From: Fuerstiella sp. | GTDB taxonomy: Bacteria; Planctomycetota; Planctomycetia; Planctomycetales; Planctomycetaceae | Assembly (NCBI GenBank): GCA_014238335.1 | Contig: JABABI010000015.1 | Location: 1-35,351, forward strand | DNA length: 35,351 bases | Direction of reading: 5' to 3' | In this document: piece by piece, positions 24,853 through 33,316 of the stretch | Position numbering within the stretch: the first letter of the stretch is position 1 | Layout of the letters: each line of letters starts with the position of its first letter | The notes under the pieces: generated by a model | What the model was told of the DNA's origin: nothing | The model's input: only the letters and a program-made list of their open reading frames with translations | Database searches by the model: none | Translations under genes and position numbers: made by a program

Positions 24853-26992
24853 CCGAAATCAATTCAACGCTGTTAATTGTTCGAACCGCATACATCGGGA
24901 CCCGATCGGAGGGAGCGTCACTGTCGACGTACTCCATCTTCATCAGCGGCTGTTCGGGCGTGTCGTGGTAGGACATTGACTGAAACAGAGCGCGTCCGAA
25001 TCGGCCGACGGGATTCTCGGGGATCTGAGCAATCCTCTGCTCTTCGCGTTCAATCAGGAAGCCACGAATCCCGCTTTCGAAATCAGCTTCGGCTGTCCAC
25101 GTGAGTTTCACGCTGCCATTATCCAGACGAGTGGCTGTGACGTTGCCTGGTGCGTCCGGAGGAGTTACGTCGGCGACAGCACCGGTTGTGATAAACTCGG
25201 CCAGCTTCGGTGCGACTTCCGTTTTCCATGCTGCCAGTGTTGTGTCATCGACAGTCGTGAGCTTATGCGACGTTTCGTCGCTCAGCCGCTGAGTTAGCCA
25301 AAAATCAAGAAACGGAATAGACAGATAACGTGAATCACCGCATTCATGAGCCGTCTTTGGGTCAGGGGCGAATTCGAAGAAGGCAGCGCCGTTAGAAAGA
25401 TACTCCTCCTGCATCGCTTTTGTGCCGTCATAGGCGACGTGGAAGCGCTCGTGATCTTTTTCTTTCAGGCCGGGGTTGCCCATGACAGGAACACCATACG
25501 CAGCTGCGGGAATGTTCGGTGATTTTATCTTACCACTCTTCCAGTATCCAAAGGCGGTCCCGGACTGAAGCCAGATGGCAACAATTCGTTCCGGATGTAT
25601 CGTCTGCATCAGCGACGCCCAGAATGCACCCCCCGAATGCCCCCACAAACACCACGGCACGGTCTTTAATTCCGGCTGCCCGGTCGACGTTGAGAAATGG
25701 TCAAGCGCCTGCAGAAAACGTTGCTCGGAACCGTTGCGGGCGTCACACCACAGGCGGCAGTTGATACCCTTGCGAGGTTCATACGAGGACCCCATTAAGG
25801 CGCATTGTTGTTTTCTTGCCAGGGCCTGCCAGTGCAGATCGTCGGCGGCGGTCTGGCCGCCCGTGGACGCTCCAGGACCGCAGCCGTGCTGATGCACGAT
25901 GATGCCGCGAAGTCTGTCCGCACCGGTGGGAACCCACAGGTAATAGTCGACATACAGCTGCAGCTCACCGTCTTTCAAACTGGCCGGGTAATGAATCGCG
26001 TGCAGTGTGCCTCCGGTTGCCGGTCGCTGTGAAGTGGTTGACTGGCGAGCCTTCTGAATCAGCGGTTTAATCTTTGCGTCCAGCTCATTCGCTTTGGCCG
26101 TTGCTTCCTTCAGCGGTAGCCCCTTTTTCACTCCCGGTCGTTTGTGGCCCACGTGCGACAACCACGAATCGTGCAGCACCTTCTCTTTCTGCTTCATCAA
26201 CTGCTGCAGTTCGGTCGCTGGTTCCTCCCAGGATTCCACACCCCATGCCTTCAGGATTGATGCCGCCATGATGTGGTGGCCTGTTTCATTCATATGAACA
26301 CCGTCTGATGCCACATGAAATTCCGGATCTTTCTTACGCTGTTCCGCCAGAAACTTATTCACTGGTGTGTGTACGTCAATGACCATGTCCGCCCTGTTCG
26401 TCCCCTGCAAAATCCATTTTCCGTAGCGTTGCAACACATCGTCGTAATCTTCGTAAATGGAAAACCATGCGAACTTCCCGGACCCTGCGGGCAGCAGTTT
26501 CCCTTTCCTGTCCTGCAGCGGTGTCGGATCAAACGGCGGCGGCGTCACCAGCACGATCTTTGCTCCAGCGGCATGCACTTTGTTGACAAGCTTATTGATT
26601 CCATCCTGATAAGCTTTGAATCGCTCATTACTAAACGGGTAATAAATTCCATCATTCATTCCGTAGCATGCAACAACAACGTCCGGCTTGACTTTCGCCA
26701 ACGCTCGATCAAGCCGTTCGTGGACATCCGGTCGAGGAAAGGGATGATCGGGCTCAGACAGTCCGGTGCACGTTTCGCTGGGCAGCCCGATGTTGACGAG
26801 TTCCGGCATCGGGTCGACACCCTGGATACGCAACTGAGTCTCGATGTCTGCGACGTAGTAGCCGGAGTTCGTAATCGAATCGCCGAGAAACAGAATCCGC
26901 TGCGCCGTCAGTGGAAAAGAATCGTCAGCGGCCGCTGTTTGCAGAACGAGGGAAAGAATCAACAGAGCGGGGCAGCAGACTGAGTGTTTCAT
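24833..26992 (-). CDS. Exported SGNH hydrolase - alpha/beta hydrolase - FN3 fusion (module B)
   Basis: The 719-residue product has a signal peptide (1-22) and three parts. Residues about 30-252 form an SGNH/GDSL hydrolase: GDSIT (37-41, catalytic Ser39), YGMNDG (110-115, oxyanion Gly/Asn) and SDGVH (229-233, catalytic D230 and H233). Residues about 330-570 form an alpha/beta hydrolase: a GHSGG nucleophile elbow (451-455, Ser453), a likely oxyanion segment HQHGCGPG and a candidate catalytic His in TAHECGD (H549). Residues about 609-715 resemble a fibronectin type III domain. This suggests two esterase activities in one secreted polypeptide, for example on acylated polysaccharide; the substrate is inference. 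ATG 26992 is chosen; an in-frame TTG lies at 27001. Its 3' end overlaps the next gene by 20 bases. Confidence 0.88.
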   Translation of the reverse strand: MKHSVCCPALLILSLVLQTAAADDSFPLTAQRILFLGDSITNSGYYVADIETQLRIQGVDPMPELVNIGLPSETCTGLSEPDHPFPRPDVHERLDRALAKVKPDVVVACYGMNDGIYYPFSNERFKAYQDGINKLVNKVHAAGAKIVLVTPPPFDPTPLQDRKGKLLPAGSGKFAWFSIYEDYDDVLQRYGKWILQGTNRADMVIDVHTPVNKFLAEQRKKDPEFHVASDGVHMNETGHHIMAASILKAWGVESWEEPATELQQLMKQKEKVLHDSWLSHVGHKRPGVKKGLPLKEATAKANELDAKIKPLIQKARQSTTSQRPATGGTLHAIHYPASLKDGELQLYVDYYLWVPTGADRLRGIIVHQHGCGPGASTGGQTAADDLHWQALARKQQCALMGSSYEPRKGINCRLWCDARNGSEQRFLQALDHFSTSTGQPELKTVPWCLWGHSGGAFWASLMQTIHPERIVAIWLQSGTAFGYWKSGKIKSPNIPAAAYGVPVMGNPGLKEKDHERFHVAYDGTKAMQEEYLSNGAAFFEFAPDPKTAHECGDSRYLSIPFLDFWLTQRLSDETSHKLTTVDDTTLAAWKTEVAPKLAEFITTGAVADVTPPDAPGNVTATRLDNGSVKLTWTAEADFESGIRGFLIEREEQRIAQIPENPVGRFGRALFQSMSYHDTPEQPLMKMEYVDSDAPSDRVPMYAVRTINSVELISDAAFSN

Positions 26993-27094
26993 GATAGTCA
27001 ACGTCGGAATTGAGGAAGAAGTGACCGCAGCAGCTTTTGATTGACATCTATTCTATGGCGGAACCCGTTCGGATGCCCATGCGCAGAACAAGTT

Positions 27095-28357
27095 CTAATG
27101 TGAAAACGTGGACGACCGTGAGTTTGCTGCCAGAGGATGCTGATGCAGATGCCGGGCAAATGCGACGGCGTTCGCCAGTCGTGCACCGGCGCGGCCTTTT
27201 TGAGGCACCGTCGGCGGTGTCAGATTGAGTGACCGGACCACATTGTGGAGCTTCCTACTGCCTGCGTGCACGTTGACTGACTTAAGTATAACGGAGGGGG
27301 CGGGACTTACGTTAACACGATCCAGCAGTCGCCCCGTGCTTTCGTTGTACACGCAAAGCGTGTCCGTGGGTTTTACGTATGTTCGCCACGCATGTCGAAA
27401 TGTTTCGACAGACAGTGGTTGTCCAAAGTCTTCTTCGCTCAGTTGCAGGTATTGCAGGAATCCGGTTCTCATCGGTTCCCGCGGTTGAATCGCACATTCG
27501 AACGATTCGCCCGTTCCTAATCGTTGAGCGACCCAATATACGGGCGACTGATCTGCCTGACGTGTACCTTTCGCTCCGAACGAAGCCTCACCGTATGCTA
27601 CGACAACGTTGTCGATGTCGTGGACTAACGCCGACGGAATATTGATGCTCGGACGTGGTGGTCCTGTGGGTCGGCGGAGTCGTCCGATTTCCCTTGGGTG
27701 TTTGACCTGATCGTCAATCATTCGGTCAAATGCAGTCAGCAACTGGTCAATCCCCTGCGTTTCCGGCTCCAGAACGCGCAACGCTTCCACGGTTGCTTCG
27801 AGTGTCGACACAGCAGACTCGGTGGGTTCTTTGCGAAGCCGATAGGTGCTCGGTGCCGCCGGATTCAGACAGTATCGAGGTAACCCGTGCAGGGCAGAGA
27901 TGTCTCGCATTAATGTTTTGGCATGGTGCCAGGTGCCATCCAGAACAATCAGTTGCGCGGGCCTGGCGCTAACCGGAAGGTCGGACAGCAACTGCGCATT
28001 CGGTCCCGGATACAACACACCGGTTGATGCCCTGAGTGGCAGCGTGGCCGTGGCCAGGTTTGCTGTCTGGTCAACCAGCAGTGTGCTGTTCTGCAACCCT
28101 TGCTTGACGATACGAGCTGTATTGAACGCGTGAAACCGTTCCTTGACGTGTTGCAGAATCAGAATGTGCGTGCGATTGTCGATCGATGGGATCACGTCGC
28201 AAAAACACGAGGCCCTGGGCCGATAACAAACGTAGCAGCGTTCGCGATGTTCGGTCACGTTATGGTCAACGTTGTCAGCAGACTGAGATGTGAGTGTTGT
28301 CGAAGAATTCACGGCAAATACAGAATTGACAGAGGAATCTTTTCCACTTTGGAACAT
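27095..28357 (-). CDS. DTW-domain protein (tRNA-uridine aminocarboxypropyltransferase-like) with extra C-terminal domain
   Basis: The N-terminal half matches the DTW domain (TapT/DTWD family), which adds a 3-amino-3-carboxypropyl group from SAM to uridine in tRNA. Visible landmarks, numbered from ATG 28357: a four-Cys segment C41xxC44 and C51xC53 (RCYVCYRPRASCFCD), the DxTW signature DGTWHHAKTLM (about 140-150) and STYRLRKEP (about 170-178). The remaining roughly 185 residues are not part of the usual family and resemble a degenerate DEDDh exonuclease fold. The frame is open to an ATG at 28555, which would add 66 residues with no family similarity; the start is therefore uncertain. Minus strand, divergent from the sugar dehydrogenase gene. 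Confidence 0.82.
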   Translation of the reverse strand: MFQSGKDSSVNSVFAVNSSTTLTSQSADNVDHNVTEHRERCYVCYRPRASCFCDVIPSIDNRTHILILQHVKERFHAFNTARIVKQGLQNSTLLVDQTANLATATLPLRASTGVLYPGPNAQLLSDLPVSARPAQLIVLDGTWHHAKTLMRDISALHGLPRYCLNPAAPSTYRLRKEPTESAVSTLEATVEALRVLEPETQGIDQLLTAFDRMIDDQVKHPREIGRLRRPTGPPRPSINIPSALVHDIDNVVVAYGEASFGAKGTRQADQSPVYWVAQRLGTGESFECAIQPREPMRTGFLQYLQLSEEDFGQPLSVETFRHAWRTYVKPTDTLCVYNESTGRLLDRVNVSPAPSVILKSVNVHAGSRKLHNVVRSLNLTPPTVPQKGRAGARLANAVAFARHLHQHPLAANSRSSTFSH

Positions 28358-28644
28358 CTCGTCAGACGGGCCGCGTTCATGTTCCGGCTGATGGCCTTTG
28401 AACCGGCTCAGCACGAGGTGCTCAACGCCCGGCAATAAAGCGAAACTGAACCGCGTCCAGTGTGAATGATCGTTAAACGGCGACGTACGTTGATGTAATC
28501 GCCTGGCACACGCAAGTCTCTTTGCCCGTGCACTCTCGTCTCTAATCGCCGACATTCAGCGCGTCGCTTGAATTATCGTCGCTCACATCGTGCAATGCTG
28601 AGCTGGGCGACTGAATTTTGACTTCCACAGTGAGTTGCAAAGCA

Positions 28645-31554
28645 ATGGCAAATTCCCGGTTCTTCCCGTCGGCTTTCCTGATCATTCTGGTCGCATTTTC
28701 GACGGATCAGGCCTATTCACAGCCACGCAGTCCGTGGACCGCGTCCCGTCTGAAAGGCACGCCAACACGGCCCTCAGATTACCGGATCAGCCGCGTCTTT
28801 GTCAGGCACAGCTTCGATCATCCGACCAGTATGCAGGCGACTCCGTCGAACGGCGAGATGTTAATCACTCAGATGAACGGCAGCATTCTGACAATCTCCA
28901 GCTCAGATGACTCCGCGGACAAACACCGTGTCGGAGAACTTGCTCAACTGGCAGGTGGCGACGTGAATCTGTTCAGCGCTGCATTACACCCCGACTTTGC
29001 GAAGAACGGTTACCTGTTTGTTTGTCTGGTACATCCGGAAGGTGGACGTCATACGCGGGTTTCACGGTACTCCACGACCAGAAATGCCGCTGGACAGGTC
29101 GTGCTGAACGGAGACAGCGAACAGGTTATCATCAAATGGCCATCGGGCGGGCACAACGGCGGTTGTCTTCGCTTTGGACCAGACGGACTGTTGTATATAT
29201 CCACGGGTGATGGTTCCGGGCCAAATCCTCCGGACGGACGAACCACCGGCCAGGATGTCACGGATCTGATGGGAGCGGTACTTCGAATTGACGTCGACCG
29301 AAAGACGGGCGACGCGAATTACACGATTCCCGCAGACAATCCTTTCGTCGACAGCGACGCAGCGCGTGCTGAAATTTTCGCCTATGGTCTGCGCAATCCC
29401 TGGAAATTCGGCGTCGACTCACAGACAAGTGACGTGTTCGTCGCCGACAACGGCTGGGAAACCTGGGAAATGGTGCACCATGTGAAGAATGGCCAGAACT
29501 GTGGCTGGCCCGTGATGGAAGGCCGTGCCGAACTTCGCACAGAGGTTGAAGTCGGACCCACGCCTGTCGTTCCGCCAGCCCGCGATCATCATCATTCGGA
29601 AGCCAACTCCGTGATCGGGGGCCCGGTTTATCGCAGTGAGAAACTGAGTGGGTTGAACGGTTTCTTTATTTATGGCGACTACATTACTGGAACGATTTGG
29701 GGCTTGAAGTCGGACGGTGACGACTATGTGTACCGCGATGTTGTGGACACAGATCTTCGCATCGTAGATTTTACTCAGGGCAGCAACGGCGAACTCTTCG
29801 TGCTGGACTACGACTATACGGGCGGCATCTATGAACTGCTGCCCAACGGCGTGGAAGACCTGTCGGCGGAGTTCCCACGACTACTGAGCGAAACCGGACT
29901 GTTCGAATCCGTCAGGGAAATGAAGCCTGCATCCGGCGTGGTTGACTACGACGTGGTTGTTCCGCGGTGGCAGGACGGAGCCGTGGCGAAACGCTGGGTG
30001 GCCGTGCCCGGTCTCCAATCCATCGGTGGCGAAGTCGATGCTGCTAGCCCCGAATATCCCGACGGAACTGTGCTGGTCAAGCATCTAAGTATTCTTTCCA
30101 CACCACCAACTCCGCTGGAAACCCAGATACTGCATTACGACAACGGAGTCTGGAATCCCTACAGTTATCTCTGGCGTGATGATGGCACGGATGCGCTACT
30201 GGTCACATCCATCGGAGCAAACAAGTCTGTCAGTTGGCCGGATAACAGCGAGGATGCGTCGGCGGCTACTCGAACATGGCGCGCCAGTGCCACCAATGAA
30301 TGTCGACTCTGTCACAACGCGGGTTCAAACTTCGTATTGGGCTTTACACCGAATCAGCTGCAGAAGAAGCTGGGAAGTGGCAGGGACACGACGACGCATC
30401 ATCAGGCTCTGCGGCGGGCCGGCGTTCTCGAAACGTCAAGGCCCGTTGATGCGACTGCGATACTGGTGGATCCGCACGACGAAGACAAGGACCTGAACGA
30501 TCGAGCTCGTTCGTACCTGCACGCAAATTGCGGCATCTGCCATCACAAAGCCGGGAACGCAATCGTCTCCTTTTACCTGAATCGTGAGCTGCCATTCGAA
30601 GGGCTCAATACGAACAAAGGCACTGGCATCGGCACGTTCGGCATGCAAAACGCAAAGATCATCACGCCCGGCGATCCTTACCGGTCGGTGCTGATGTATC
30701 GCATGTCGAAACTGGGTTATTCGCGAATGCCGTATATTGGGTCGCAGGCGGTCGACAGCAGGGGAGTTGCGTTGATTGCCGAATGGATCCGCTCGTTATC
30801 CAATGAACGTTCGCCGAAGACTTCTCCACCGCTGGTTGTCGGATCAACTGCGGCAAAGGCGCTAAGAGTTCTGGCCAATGACAAAGATCGGAATCGGCGG
30901 GATGCTGCGGTGGCCACACTCGCCAGTTCCACAGAAGGCTCGCTGGCTCTGGTGAGTCGACTGCACGCGGGACAACTGACGGCCAGAGACCGGTCTGCCG
31001 CCATCACCGCGGCAAAAAATGTAAACAGCAACATCCGTGGCTTGTTTGATCACTTTATTCCCGAAGCCGAACGGAAAAAGACTCTGGGGCGAACGTTCGA
31101 TCCGCAGCTTGTACTTTCCCGAACAGGAGATGCTCGTCGCGGCAAACTGATCTTTTTTTCCAGCGACGCTCGCTGTCGAGCATGTCACGATGTGTCTGAT
31201 GCCGCCAGGTCGGTTGGTCCCACATTAACTGACGTGTCGAAAAAATACCCCCGCCGAACAGAGCTACTGCAGCATATCATGAAGCCGTCAGAAAAGGTTG
31301 ATGAAAAATACGTCACCTGGATTGTCGTCACGAATGACGGCAAAGTGCTGACCGGGCTGAAGCAAACGGAGTCCGGCAACAGCATCACACTGCGAACTGC
31401 GGACGGGAAAACGGTCACCGTACGGAATGCCGATCTTGAGGAACAGCAGAAGAGCAGAACGTCGCTGATGCCGGAAGGCGTACTGGCCGACCTGACCGCT
31501 CAGGAAGCCGCCGATCTGGTCGCGTTTATTGAAAGCGTAGCACCGCAGAAATAG
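28645..31554 (+). CDS. Secreted PQQ-dependent sugar dehydrogenase-like protein with three heme motifs
   Basis: The 969-residue product has a signal peptide (1-25, cut near AYSQ). Residues about 45-400 match the glucose/sorbosone dehydrogenase beta-propeller (SGGHNGGCLRFGPDGLLYISTGDG near 167-190; YGLRNPWKFGVD; NCGWPVMEG), which in known members uses PQQ to oxidise sugars. Then come CRLCH (553-557) and CGICH (629-633) in a middle region, a HEAT-like stretch (about 735-800), and a C-terminal heme-binding domain of the Pirellula/Verrucomicrobium type (about 828-965) with CRACH at 844-848. Electrons could pass from sugar to three hemes within one chain; that is inference. ATG 28645 is chosen over an upstream TTG at 28618 because it starts the signal peptide. 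Confidence 0.9.
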   Translation: MANSRFFPSAFLIILVAFSTDQAYSQPRSPWTASRLKGTPTRPSDYRISRVFVRHSFDHPTSMQATPSNGEMLITQMNGSILTISSSDDSADKHRVGELAQLAGGDVNLFSAALHPDFAKNGYLFVCLVHPEGGRHTRVSRYSTTRNAAGQVVLNGDSEQVIIKWPSGGHNGGCLRFGPDGLLYISTGDGSGPNPPDGRTTGQDVTDLMGAVLRIDVDRKTGDANYTIPADNPFVDSDAARAEIFAYGLRNPWKFGVDSQTSDVFVADNGWETWEMVHHVKNGQNCGWPVMEGRAELRTEVEVGPTPVVPPARDHHHSEANSVIGGPVYRSEKLSGLNGFFIYGDYITGTIWGLKSDGDDYVYRDVVDTDLRIVDFTQGSNGELFVLDYDYTGGIYELLPNGVEDLSAEFPRLLSETGLFESVREMKPASGVVDYDVVVPRWQDGAVAKRWVAVPGLQSIGGEVDAASPEYPDGTVLVKHLSILSTPPTPLETQILHYDNGVWNPYSYLWRDDGTDALLVTSIGANKSVSWPDNSEDASAATRTWRASATNECRLCHNAGSNFVLGFTPNQLQKKLGSGRDTTTHHQALRRAGVLETSRPVDATAILVDPHDEDKDLNDRARSYLHANCGICHHKAGNAIVSFYLNRELPFEGLNTNKGTGIGTFGMQNAKIITPGDPYRSVLMYRMSKLGYSRMPYIGSQAVDSRGVALIAEWIRSLSNERSPKTSPPLVVGSTAAKALRVLANDKDRNRRDAAVATLASSTEGSLALVSRLHAGQLTARDRSAAITAAKNVNSNIRGLFDHFIPEAERKKTLGRTFDPQLVLSRTGDARRGKLIFFSSDARCRACHDVSDAARSVGPTLTDVSKKYPRRTELLQHIMKPSEKVDEKYVTWIVVTNDGKVLTGLKQTESGNSITLRTADGKTVTVRNADLEEQQKSRTSLMPEGVLADLTAQEAADLVAFIESVAPQK

Positions 31555-31614
31555 ACTGCGAACGCAAACAGCAGACGCCGAATGTTGTCACGTCAAATGC
31601 GTTTTCTGCTTCAT

Positions 31615-33120
31615 TTACTTCTTCCTTTTGCCACGCATTAACCCGGCTTTTGTCGACCAGGCGACGTTTCGATCAAAGATAGTGCCGTAGGGTTTATAGT
31701 TGTGGTATTCGACGGCCGTGTCAGACCAGTGGGCGACCGCTGCGTCGTAGGTGGTCTGCATTCCGGCCAGCGTCTGGCTGTGTTGAGCATCCATGGCGGC
31801 GTTACTCAATTCCAGACGATCGTTTGTTAGGGTGAAAAGCTCTTCGGTTGCTTTGAAATCGCCTTCGGCGTACGGCCAGTAGACGTATTTCCAGTCTTTG
31901 GTCACGACACCAAAGCTGTGCACTTCTTTCGGTCCCCAGACATTGATCAGCGGCAGAGATTCATGAGTTGCGGAATTCGGGTCATCATAAAGAGTCATCA
32001 GACTTTTGCCGTCGATGTTCCCGGGCACAGGCAAGCCCGCCAGTTCCAGAATCGTGGGCGCGAAGTCCACATTGCCGGTCAGAGCACCACACCGCAGTTG
32101 CTTTCCACTGTTCGGGTGGCGTGGGTCGAACACAATCAACGGGACCCGTGTTGATTCCTCATATGGCAGCACCTTACTGCCGTAACCGTGTGATCCATTC
32201 ATGAAGCCGTTGTCAGATGTGTATATGACGACTGTATTCTCAGCGACGCCGGCAGCATCCACGGCATTGCGGATCATGCCGACAGCAACGTCGATGGCGT
32301 AGATCTGCTGAAAGTACAAGGCCATGACTTCGTTGTACTTCGTGCTGTAGTTCCAGCTGTGAAAACGTTCGTACTGGCGTCCCTGACGGCTCTGCAGGCT
32401 GAAGTGTTCTCCGAATTCCCGACCGTAATTCCCTGGCTTTGAAAATGTCATGTCCCGGTAAACGTCATTGAATTTCGGGTCCGGGTGAACGGGATGATGA
32501 GGCGCCTTGAAGCTGATCGACAGACAGAACGGTTTGTCCCCGTCAGCCGATTCGGTCACGAAGTCGCGTCCAAAGGCTCCGTACGACAGTGTCGAGTGTG
32601 GATAATCATGAGCGTACTTTGCCATCGACTTGTTCTTTTTTGTGTCGTACGACGTTTGCCCAGGTCCGCCTCCCCAGACGTCGAACTCGTCTTCCGGAAG
32701 TACGCCTTTCTTGTCCGGCGTGTCCGTCACTTCGAATCCAAACTTGCCGGCGAACGCCGTGCGATAATTGGCTTCGCGCAGAAGCACGGGGTATGTCTTC
32801 ACCCAGTGATCGCGCAGCAGAGCCCCGTGTTCGAAATTGCAGCCGGTCTTGTATTCAAACATTCCCGTCATCACGTTGGCTCGACTGGCCATGCAGATGG
32901 CGGTCGTGTCGTAGTGGGCGTCGAAGACCATTCCGTCAGTAGCCAGCTTGTCCAGATTCGGCGTCTTCGCCCCCGGCGTGTCATAGCAGCCCATGGAATA
33001 TGTGGCCTGGTCGTCTGCCATCAGGAAGATGATGTTGGGGCGGTCGGCGACCTGCAATTGTGTGGTTGCAATGACCGGATTCGTGAACAACAACAGACAC
33101 AATGGCAGGATTCGGAACAT
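31615..33120 (-). CDS. Exported sulfatase, CMASR active-site type
   Basis: The 501-residue product has a signal peptide (1-19) and belongs to the formylglycine sulfatases, which hydrolyse sulfate esters with a calcium site. Metal ligands DD are at 36-37 (FLMADDQ). The active-site motif is C76-M-A-S-R80, of the C-x-A-x-R form rather than the classical C-x-P-x-R. Later landmarks are [13 protein letters not shown] and [17 protein letters not shown], which supplies the Asp-Asn metal pair. The substrate cannot be read from sequence; a marine polysaccharide sulfate is plausible. It converges on the sugar dehydrogenase gene (60 bases between) and lies downstream of a second sulfatase on the same strand, 196 bases apart. 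Confidence 0.92.
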   Translation of the reverse strand: MFRILPLCLLLFTNPVIATTQLQVADRPNIIFLMADDQATYSMGCYDTPGAKTPNLDKLATDGMVFDAHYDTTAICMASRANVMTGMFEYKTGCNFEHGALLRDHWVKTYPVLLREANYRTAFAGKFGFEVTDTPDKKGVLPEDEFDVWGGGPGQTSYDTKKNKSMAKYAHDYPHSTLSYGAFGRDFVTESADGDKPFCLSISFKAPHHPVHPDPKFNDVYRDMTFSKPGNYGREFGEHFSLQSRQGRQYERFHSWNYSTKYNEVMALYFQQIYAIDVAVGMIRNAVDAAGVAENTVVIYTSDNGFMNGSHGYGSKVLPYEESTRVPLIVFDPRHPNSGKQLRCGALTGNVDFAPTILELAGLPVPGNIDGKSLMTLYDDPNSATHESLPLINVWGPKEVHSFGVVTKDWKYVYWPYAEGDFKATEELFTLTNDRLELSNAAMDAQHSQTLAGMQTTYDAAVAHWSDTAVEYHNYKPYGTIFDRNVAWSTKAGLMRGKRKK

Positions 33121-33316
33121 GGCAAATTCTGATGCTGGAACGGAGGCGAATGATTCGACCGGAATTTAACGATGATTGACGTTCATGAAGAAGGTCGGGC
33201 GTCTTTTTCCCCCCATTCTGTTGAACGACGTGTGCAGTGTGGGACCCCGATTTGTCTTTCGTTGTGCAATTCAGAGTCCGGAAAAAACTCCCGACGCTGT
33301 ACTCCGCCGACCCCAC

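Noticed and set aside
28358..28555. N-terminal extension of the DTW protein to ATG 28555
   Set aside because: The added 66 residues have no family similarity and irregular composition; the start at 28357 is preferred, though this is not decisive.
31561..31603. AACGCA/TGCGTT inverted repeat followed by TTTCT between the sugar dehydrogenase and sulfatase genes
   Set aside because: Six pairs with a loop of about 31 bases; too weak to call a bidirectional terminator.
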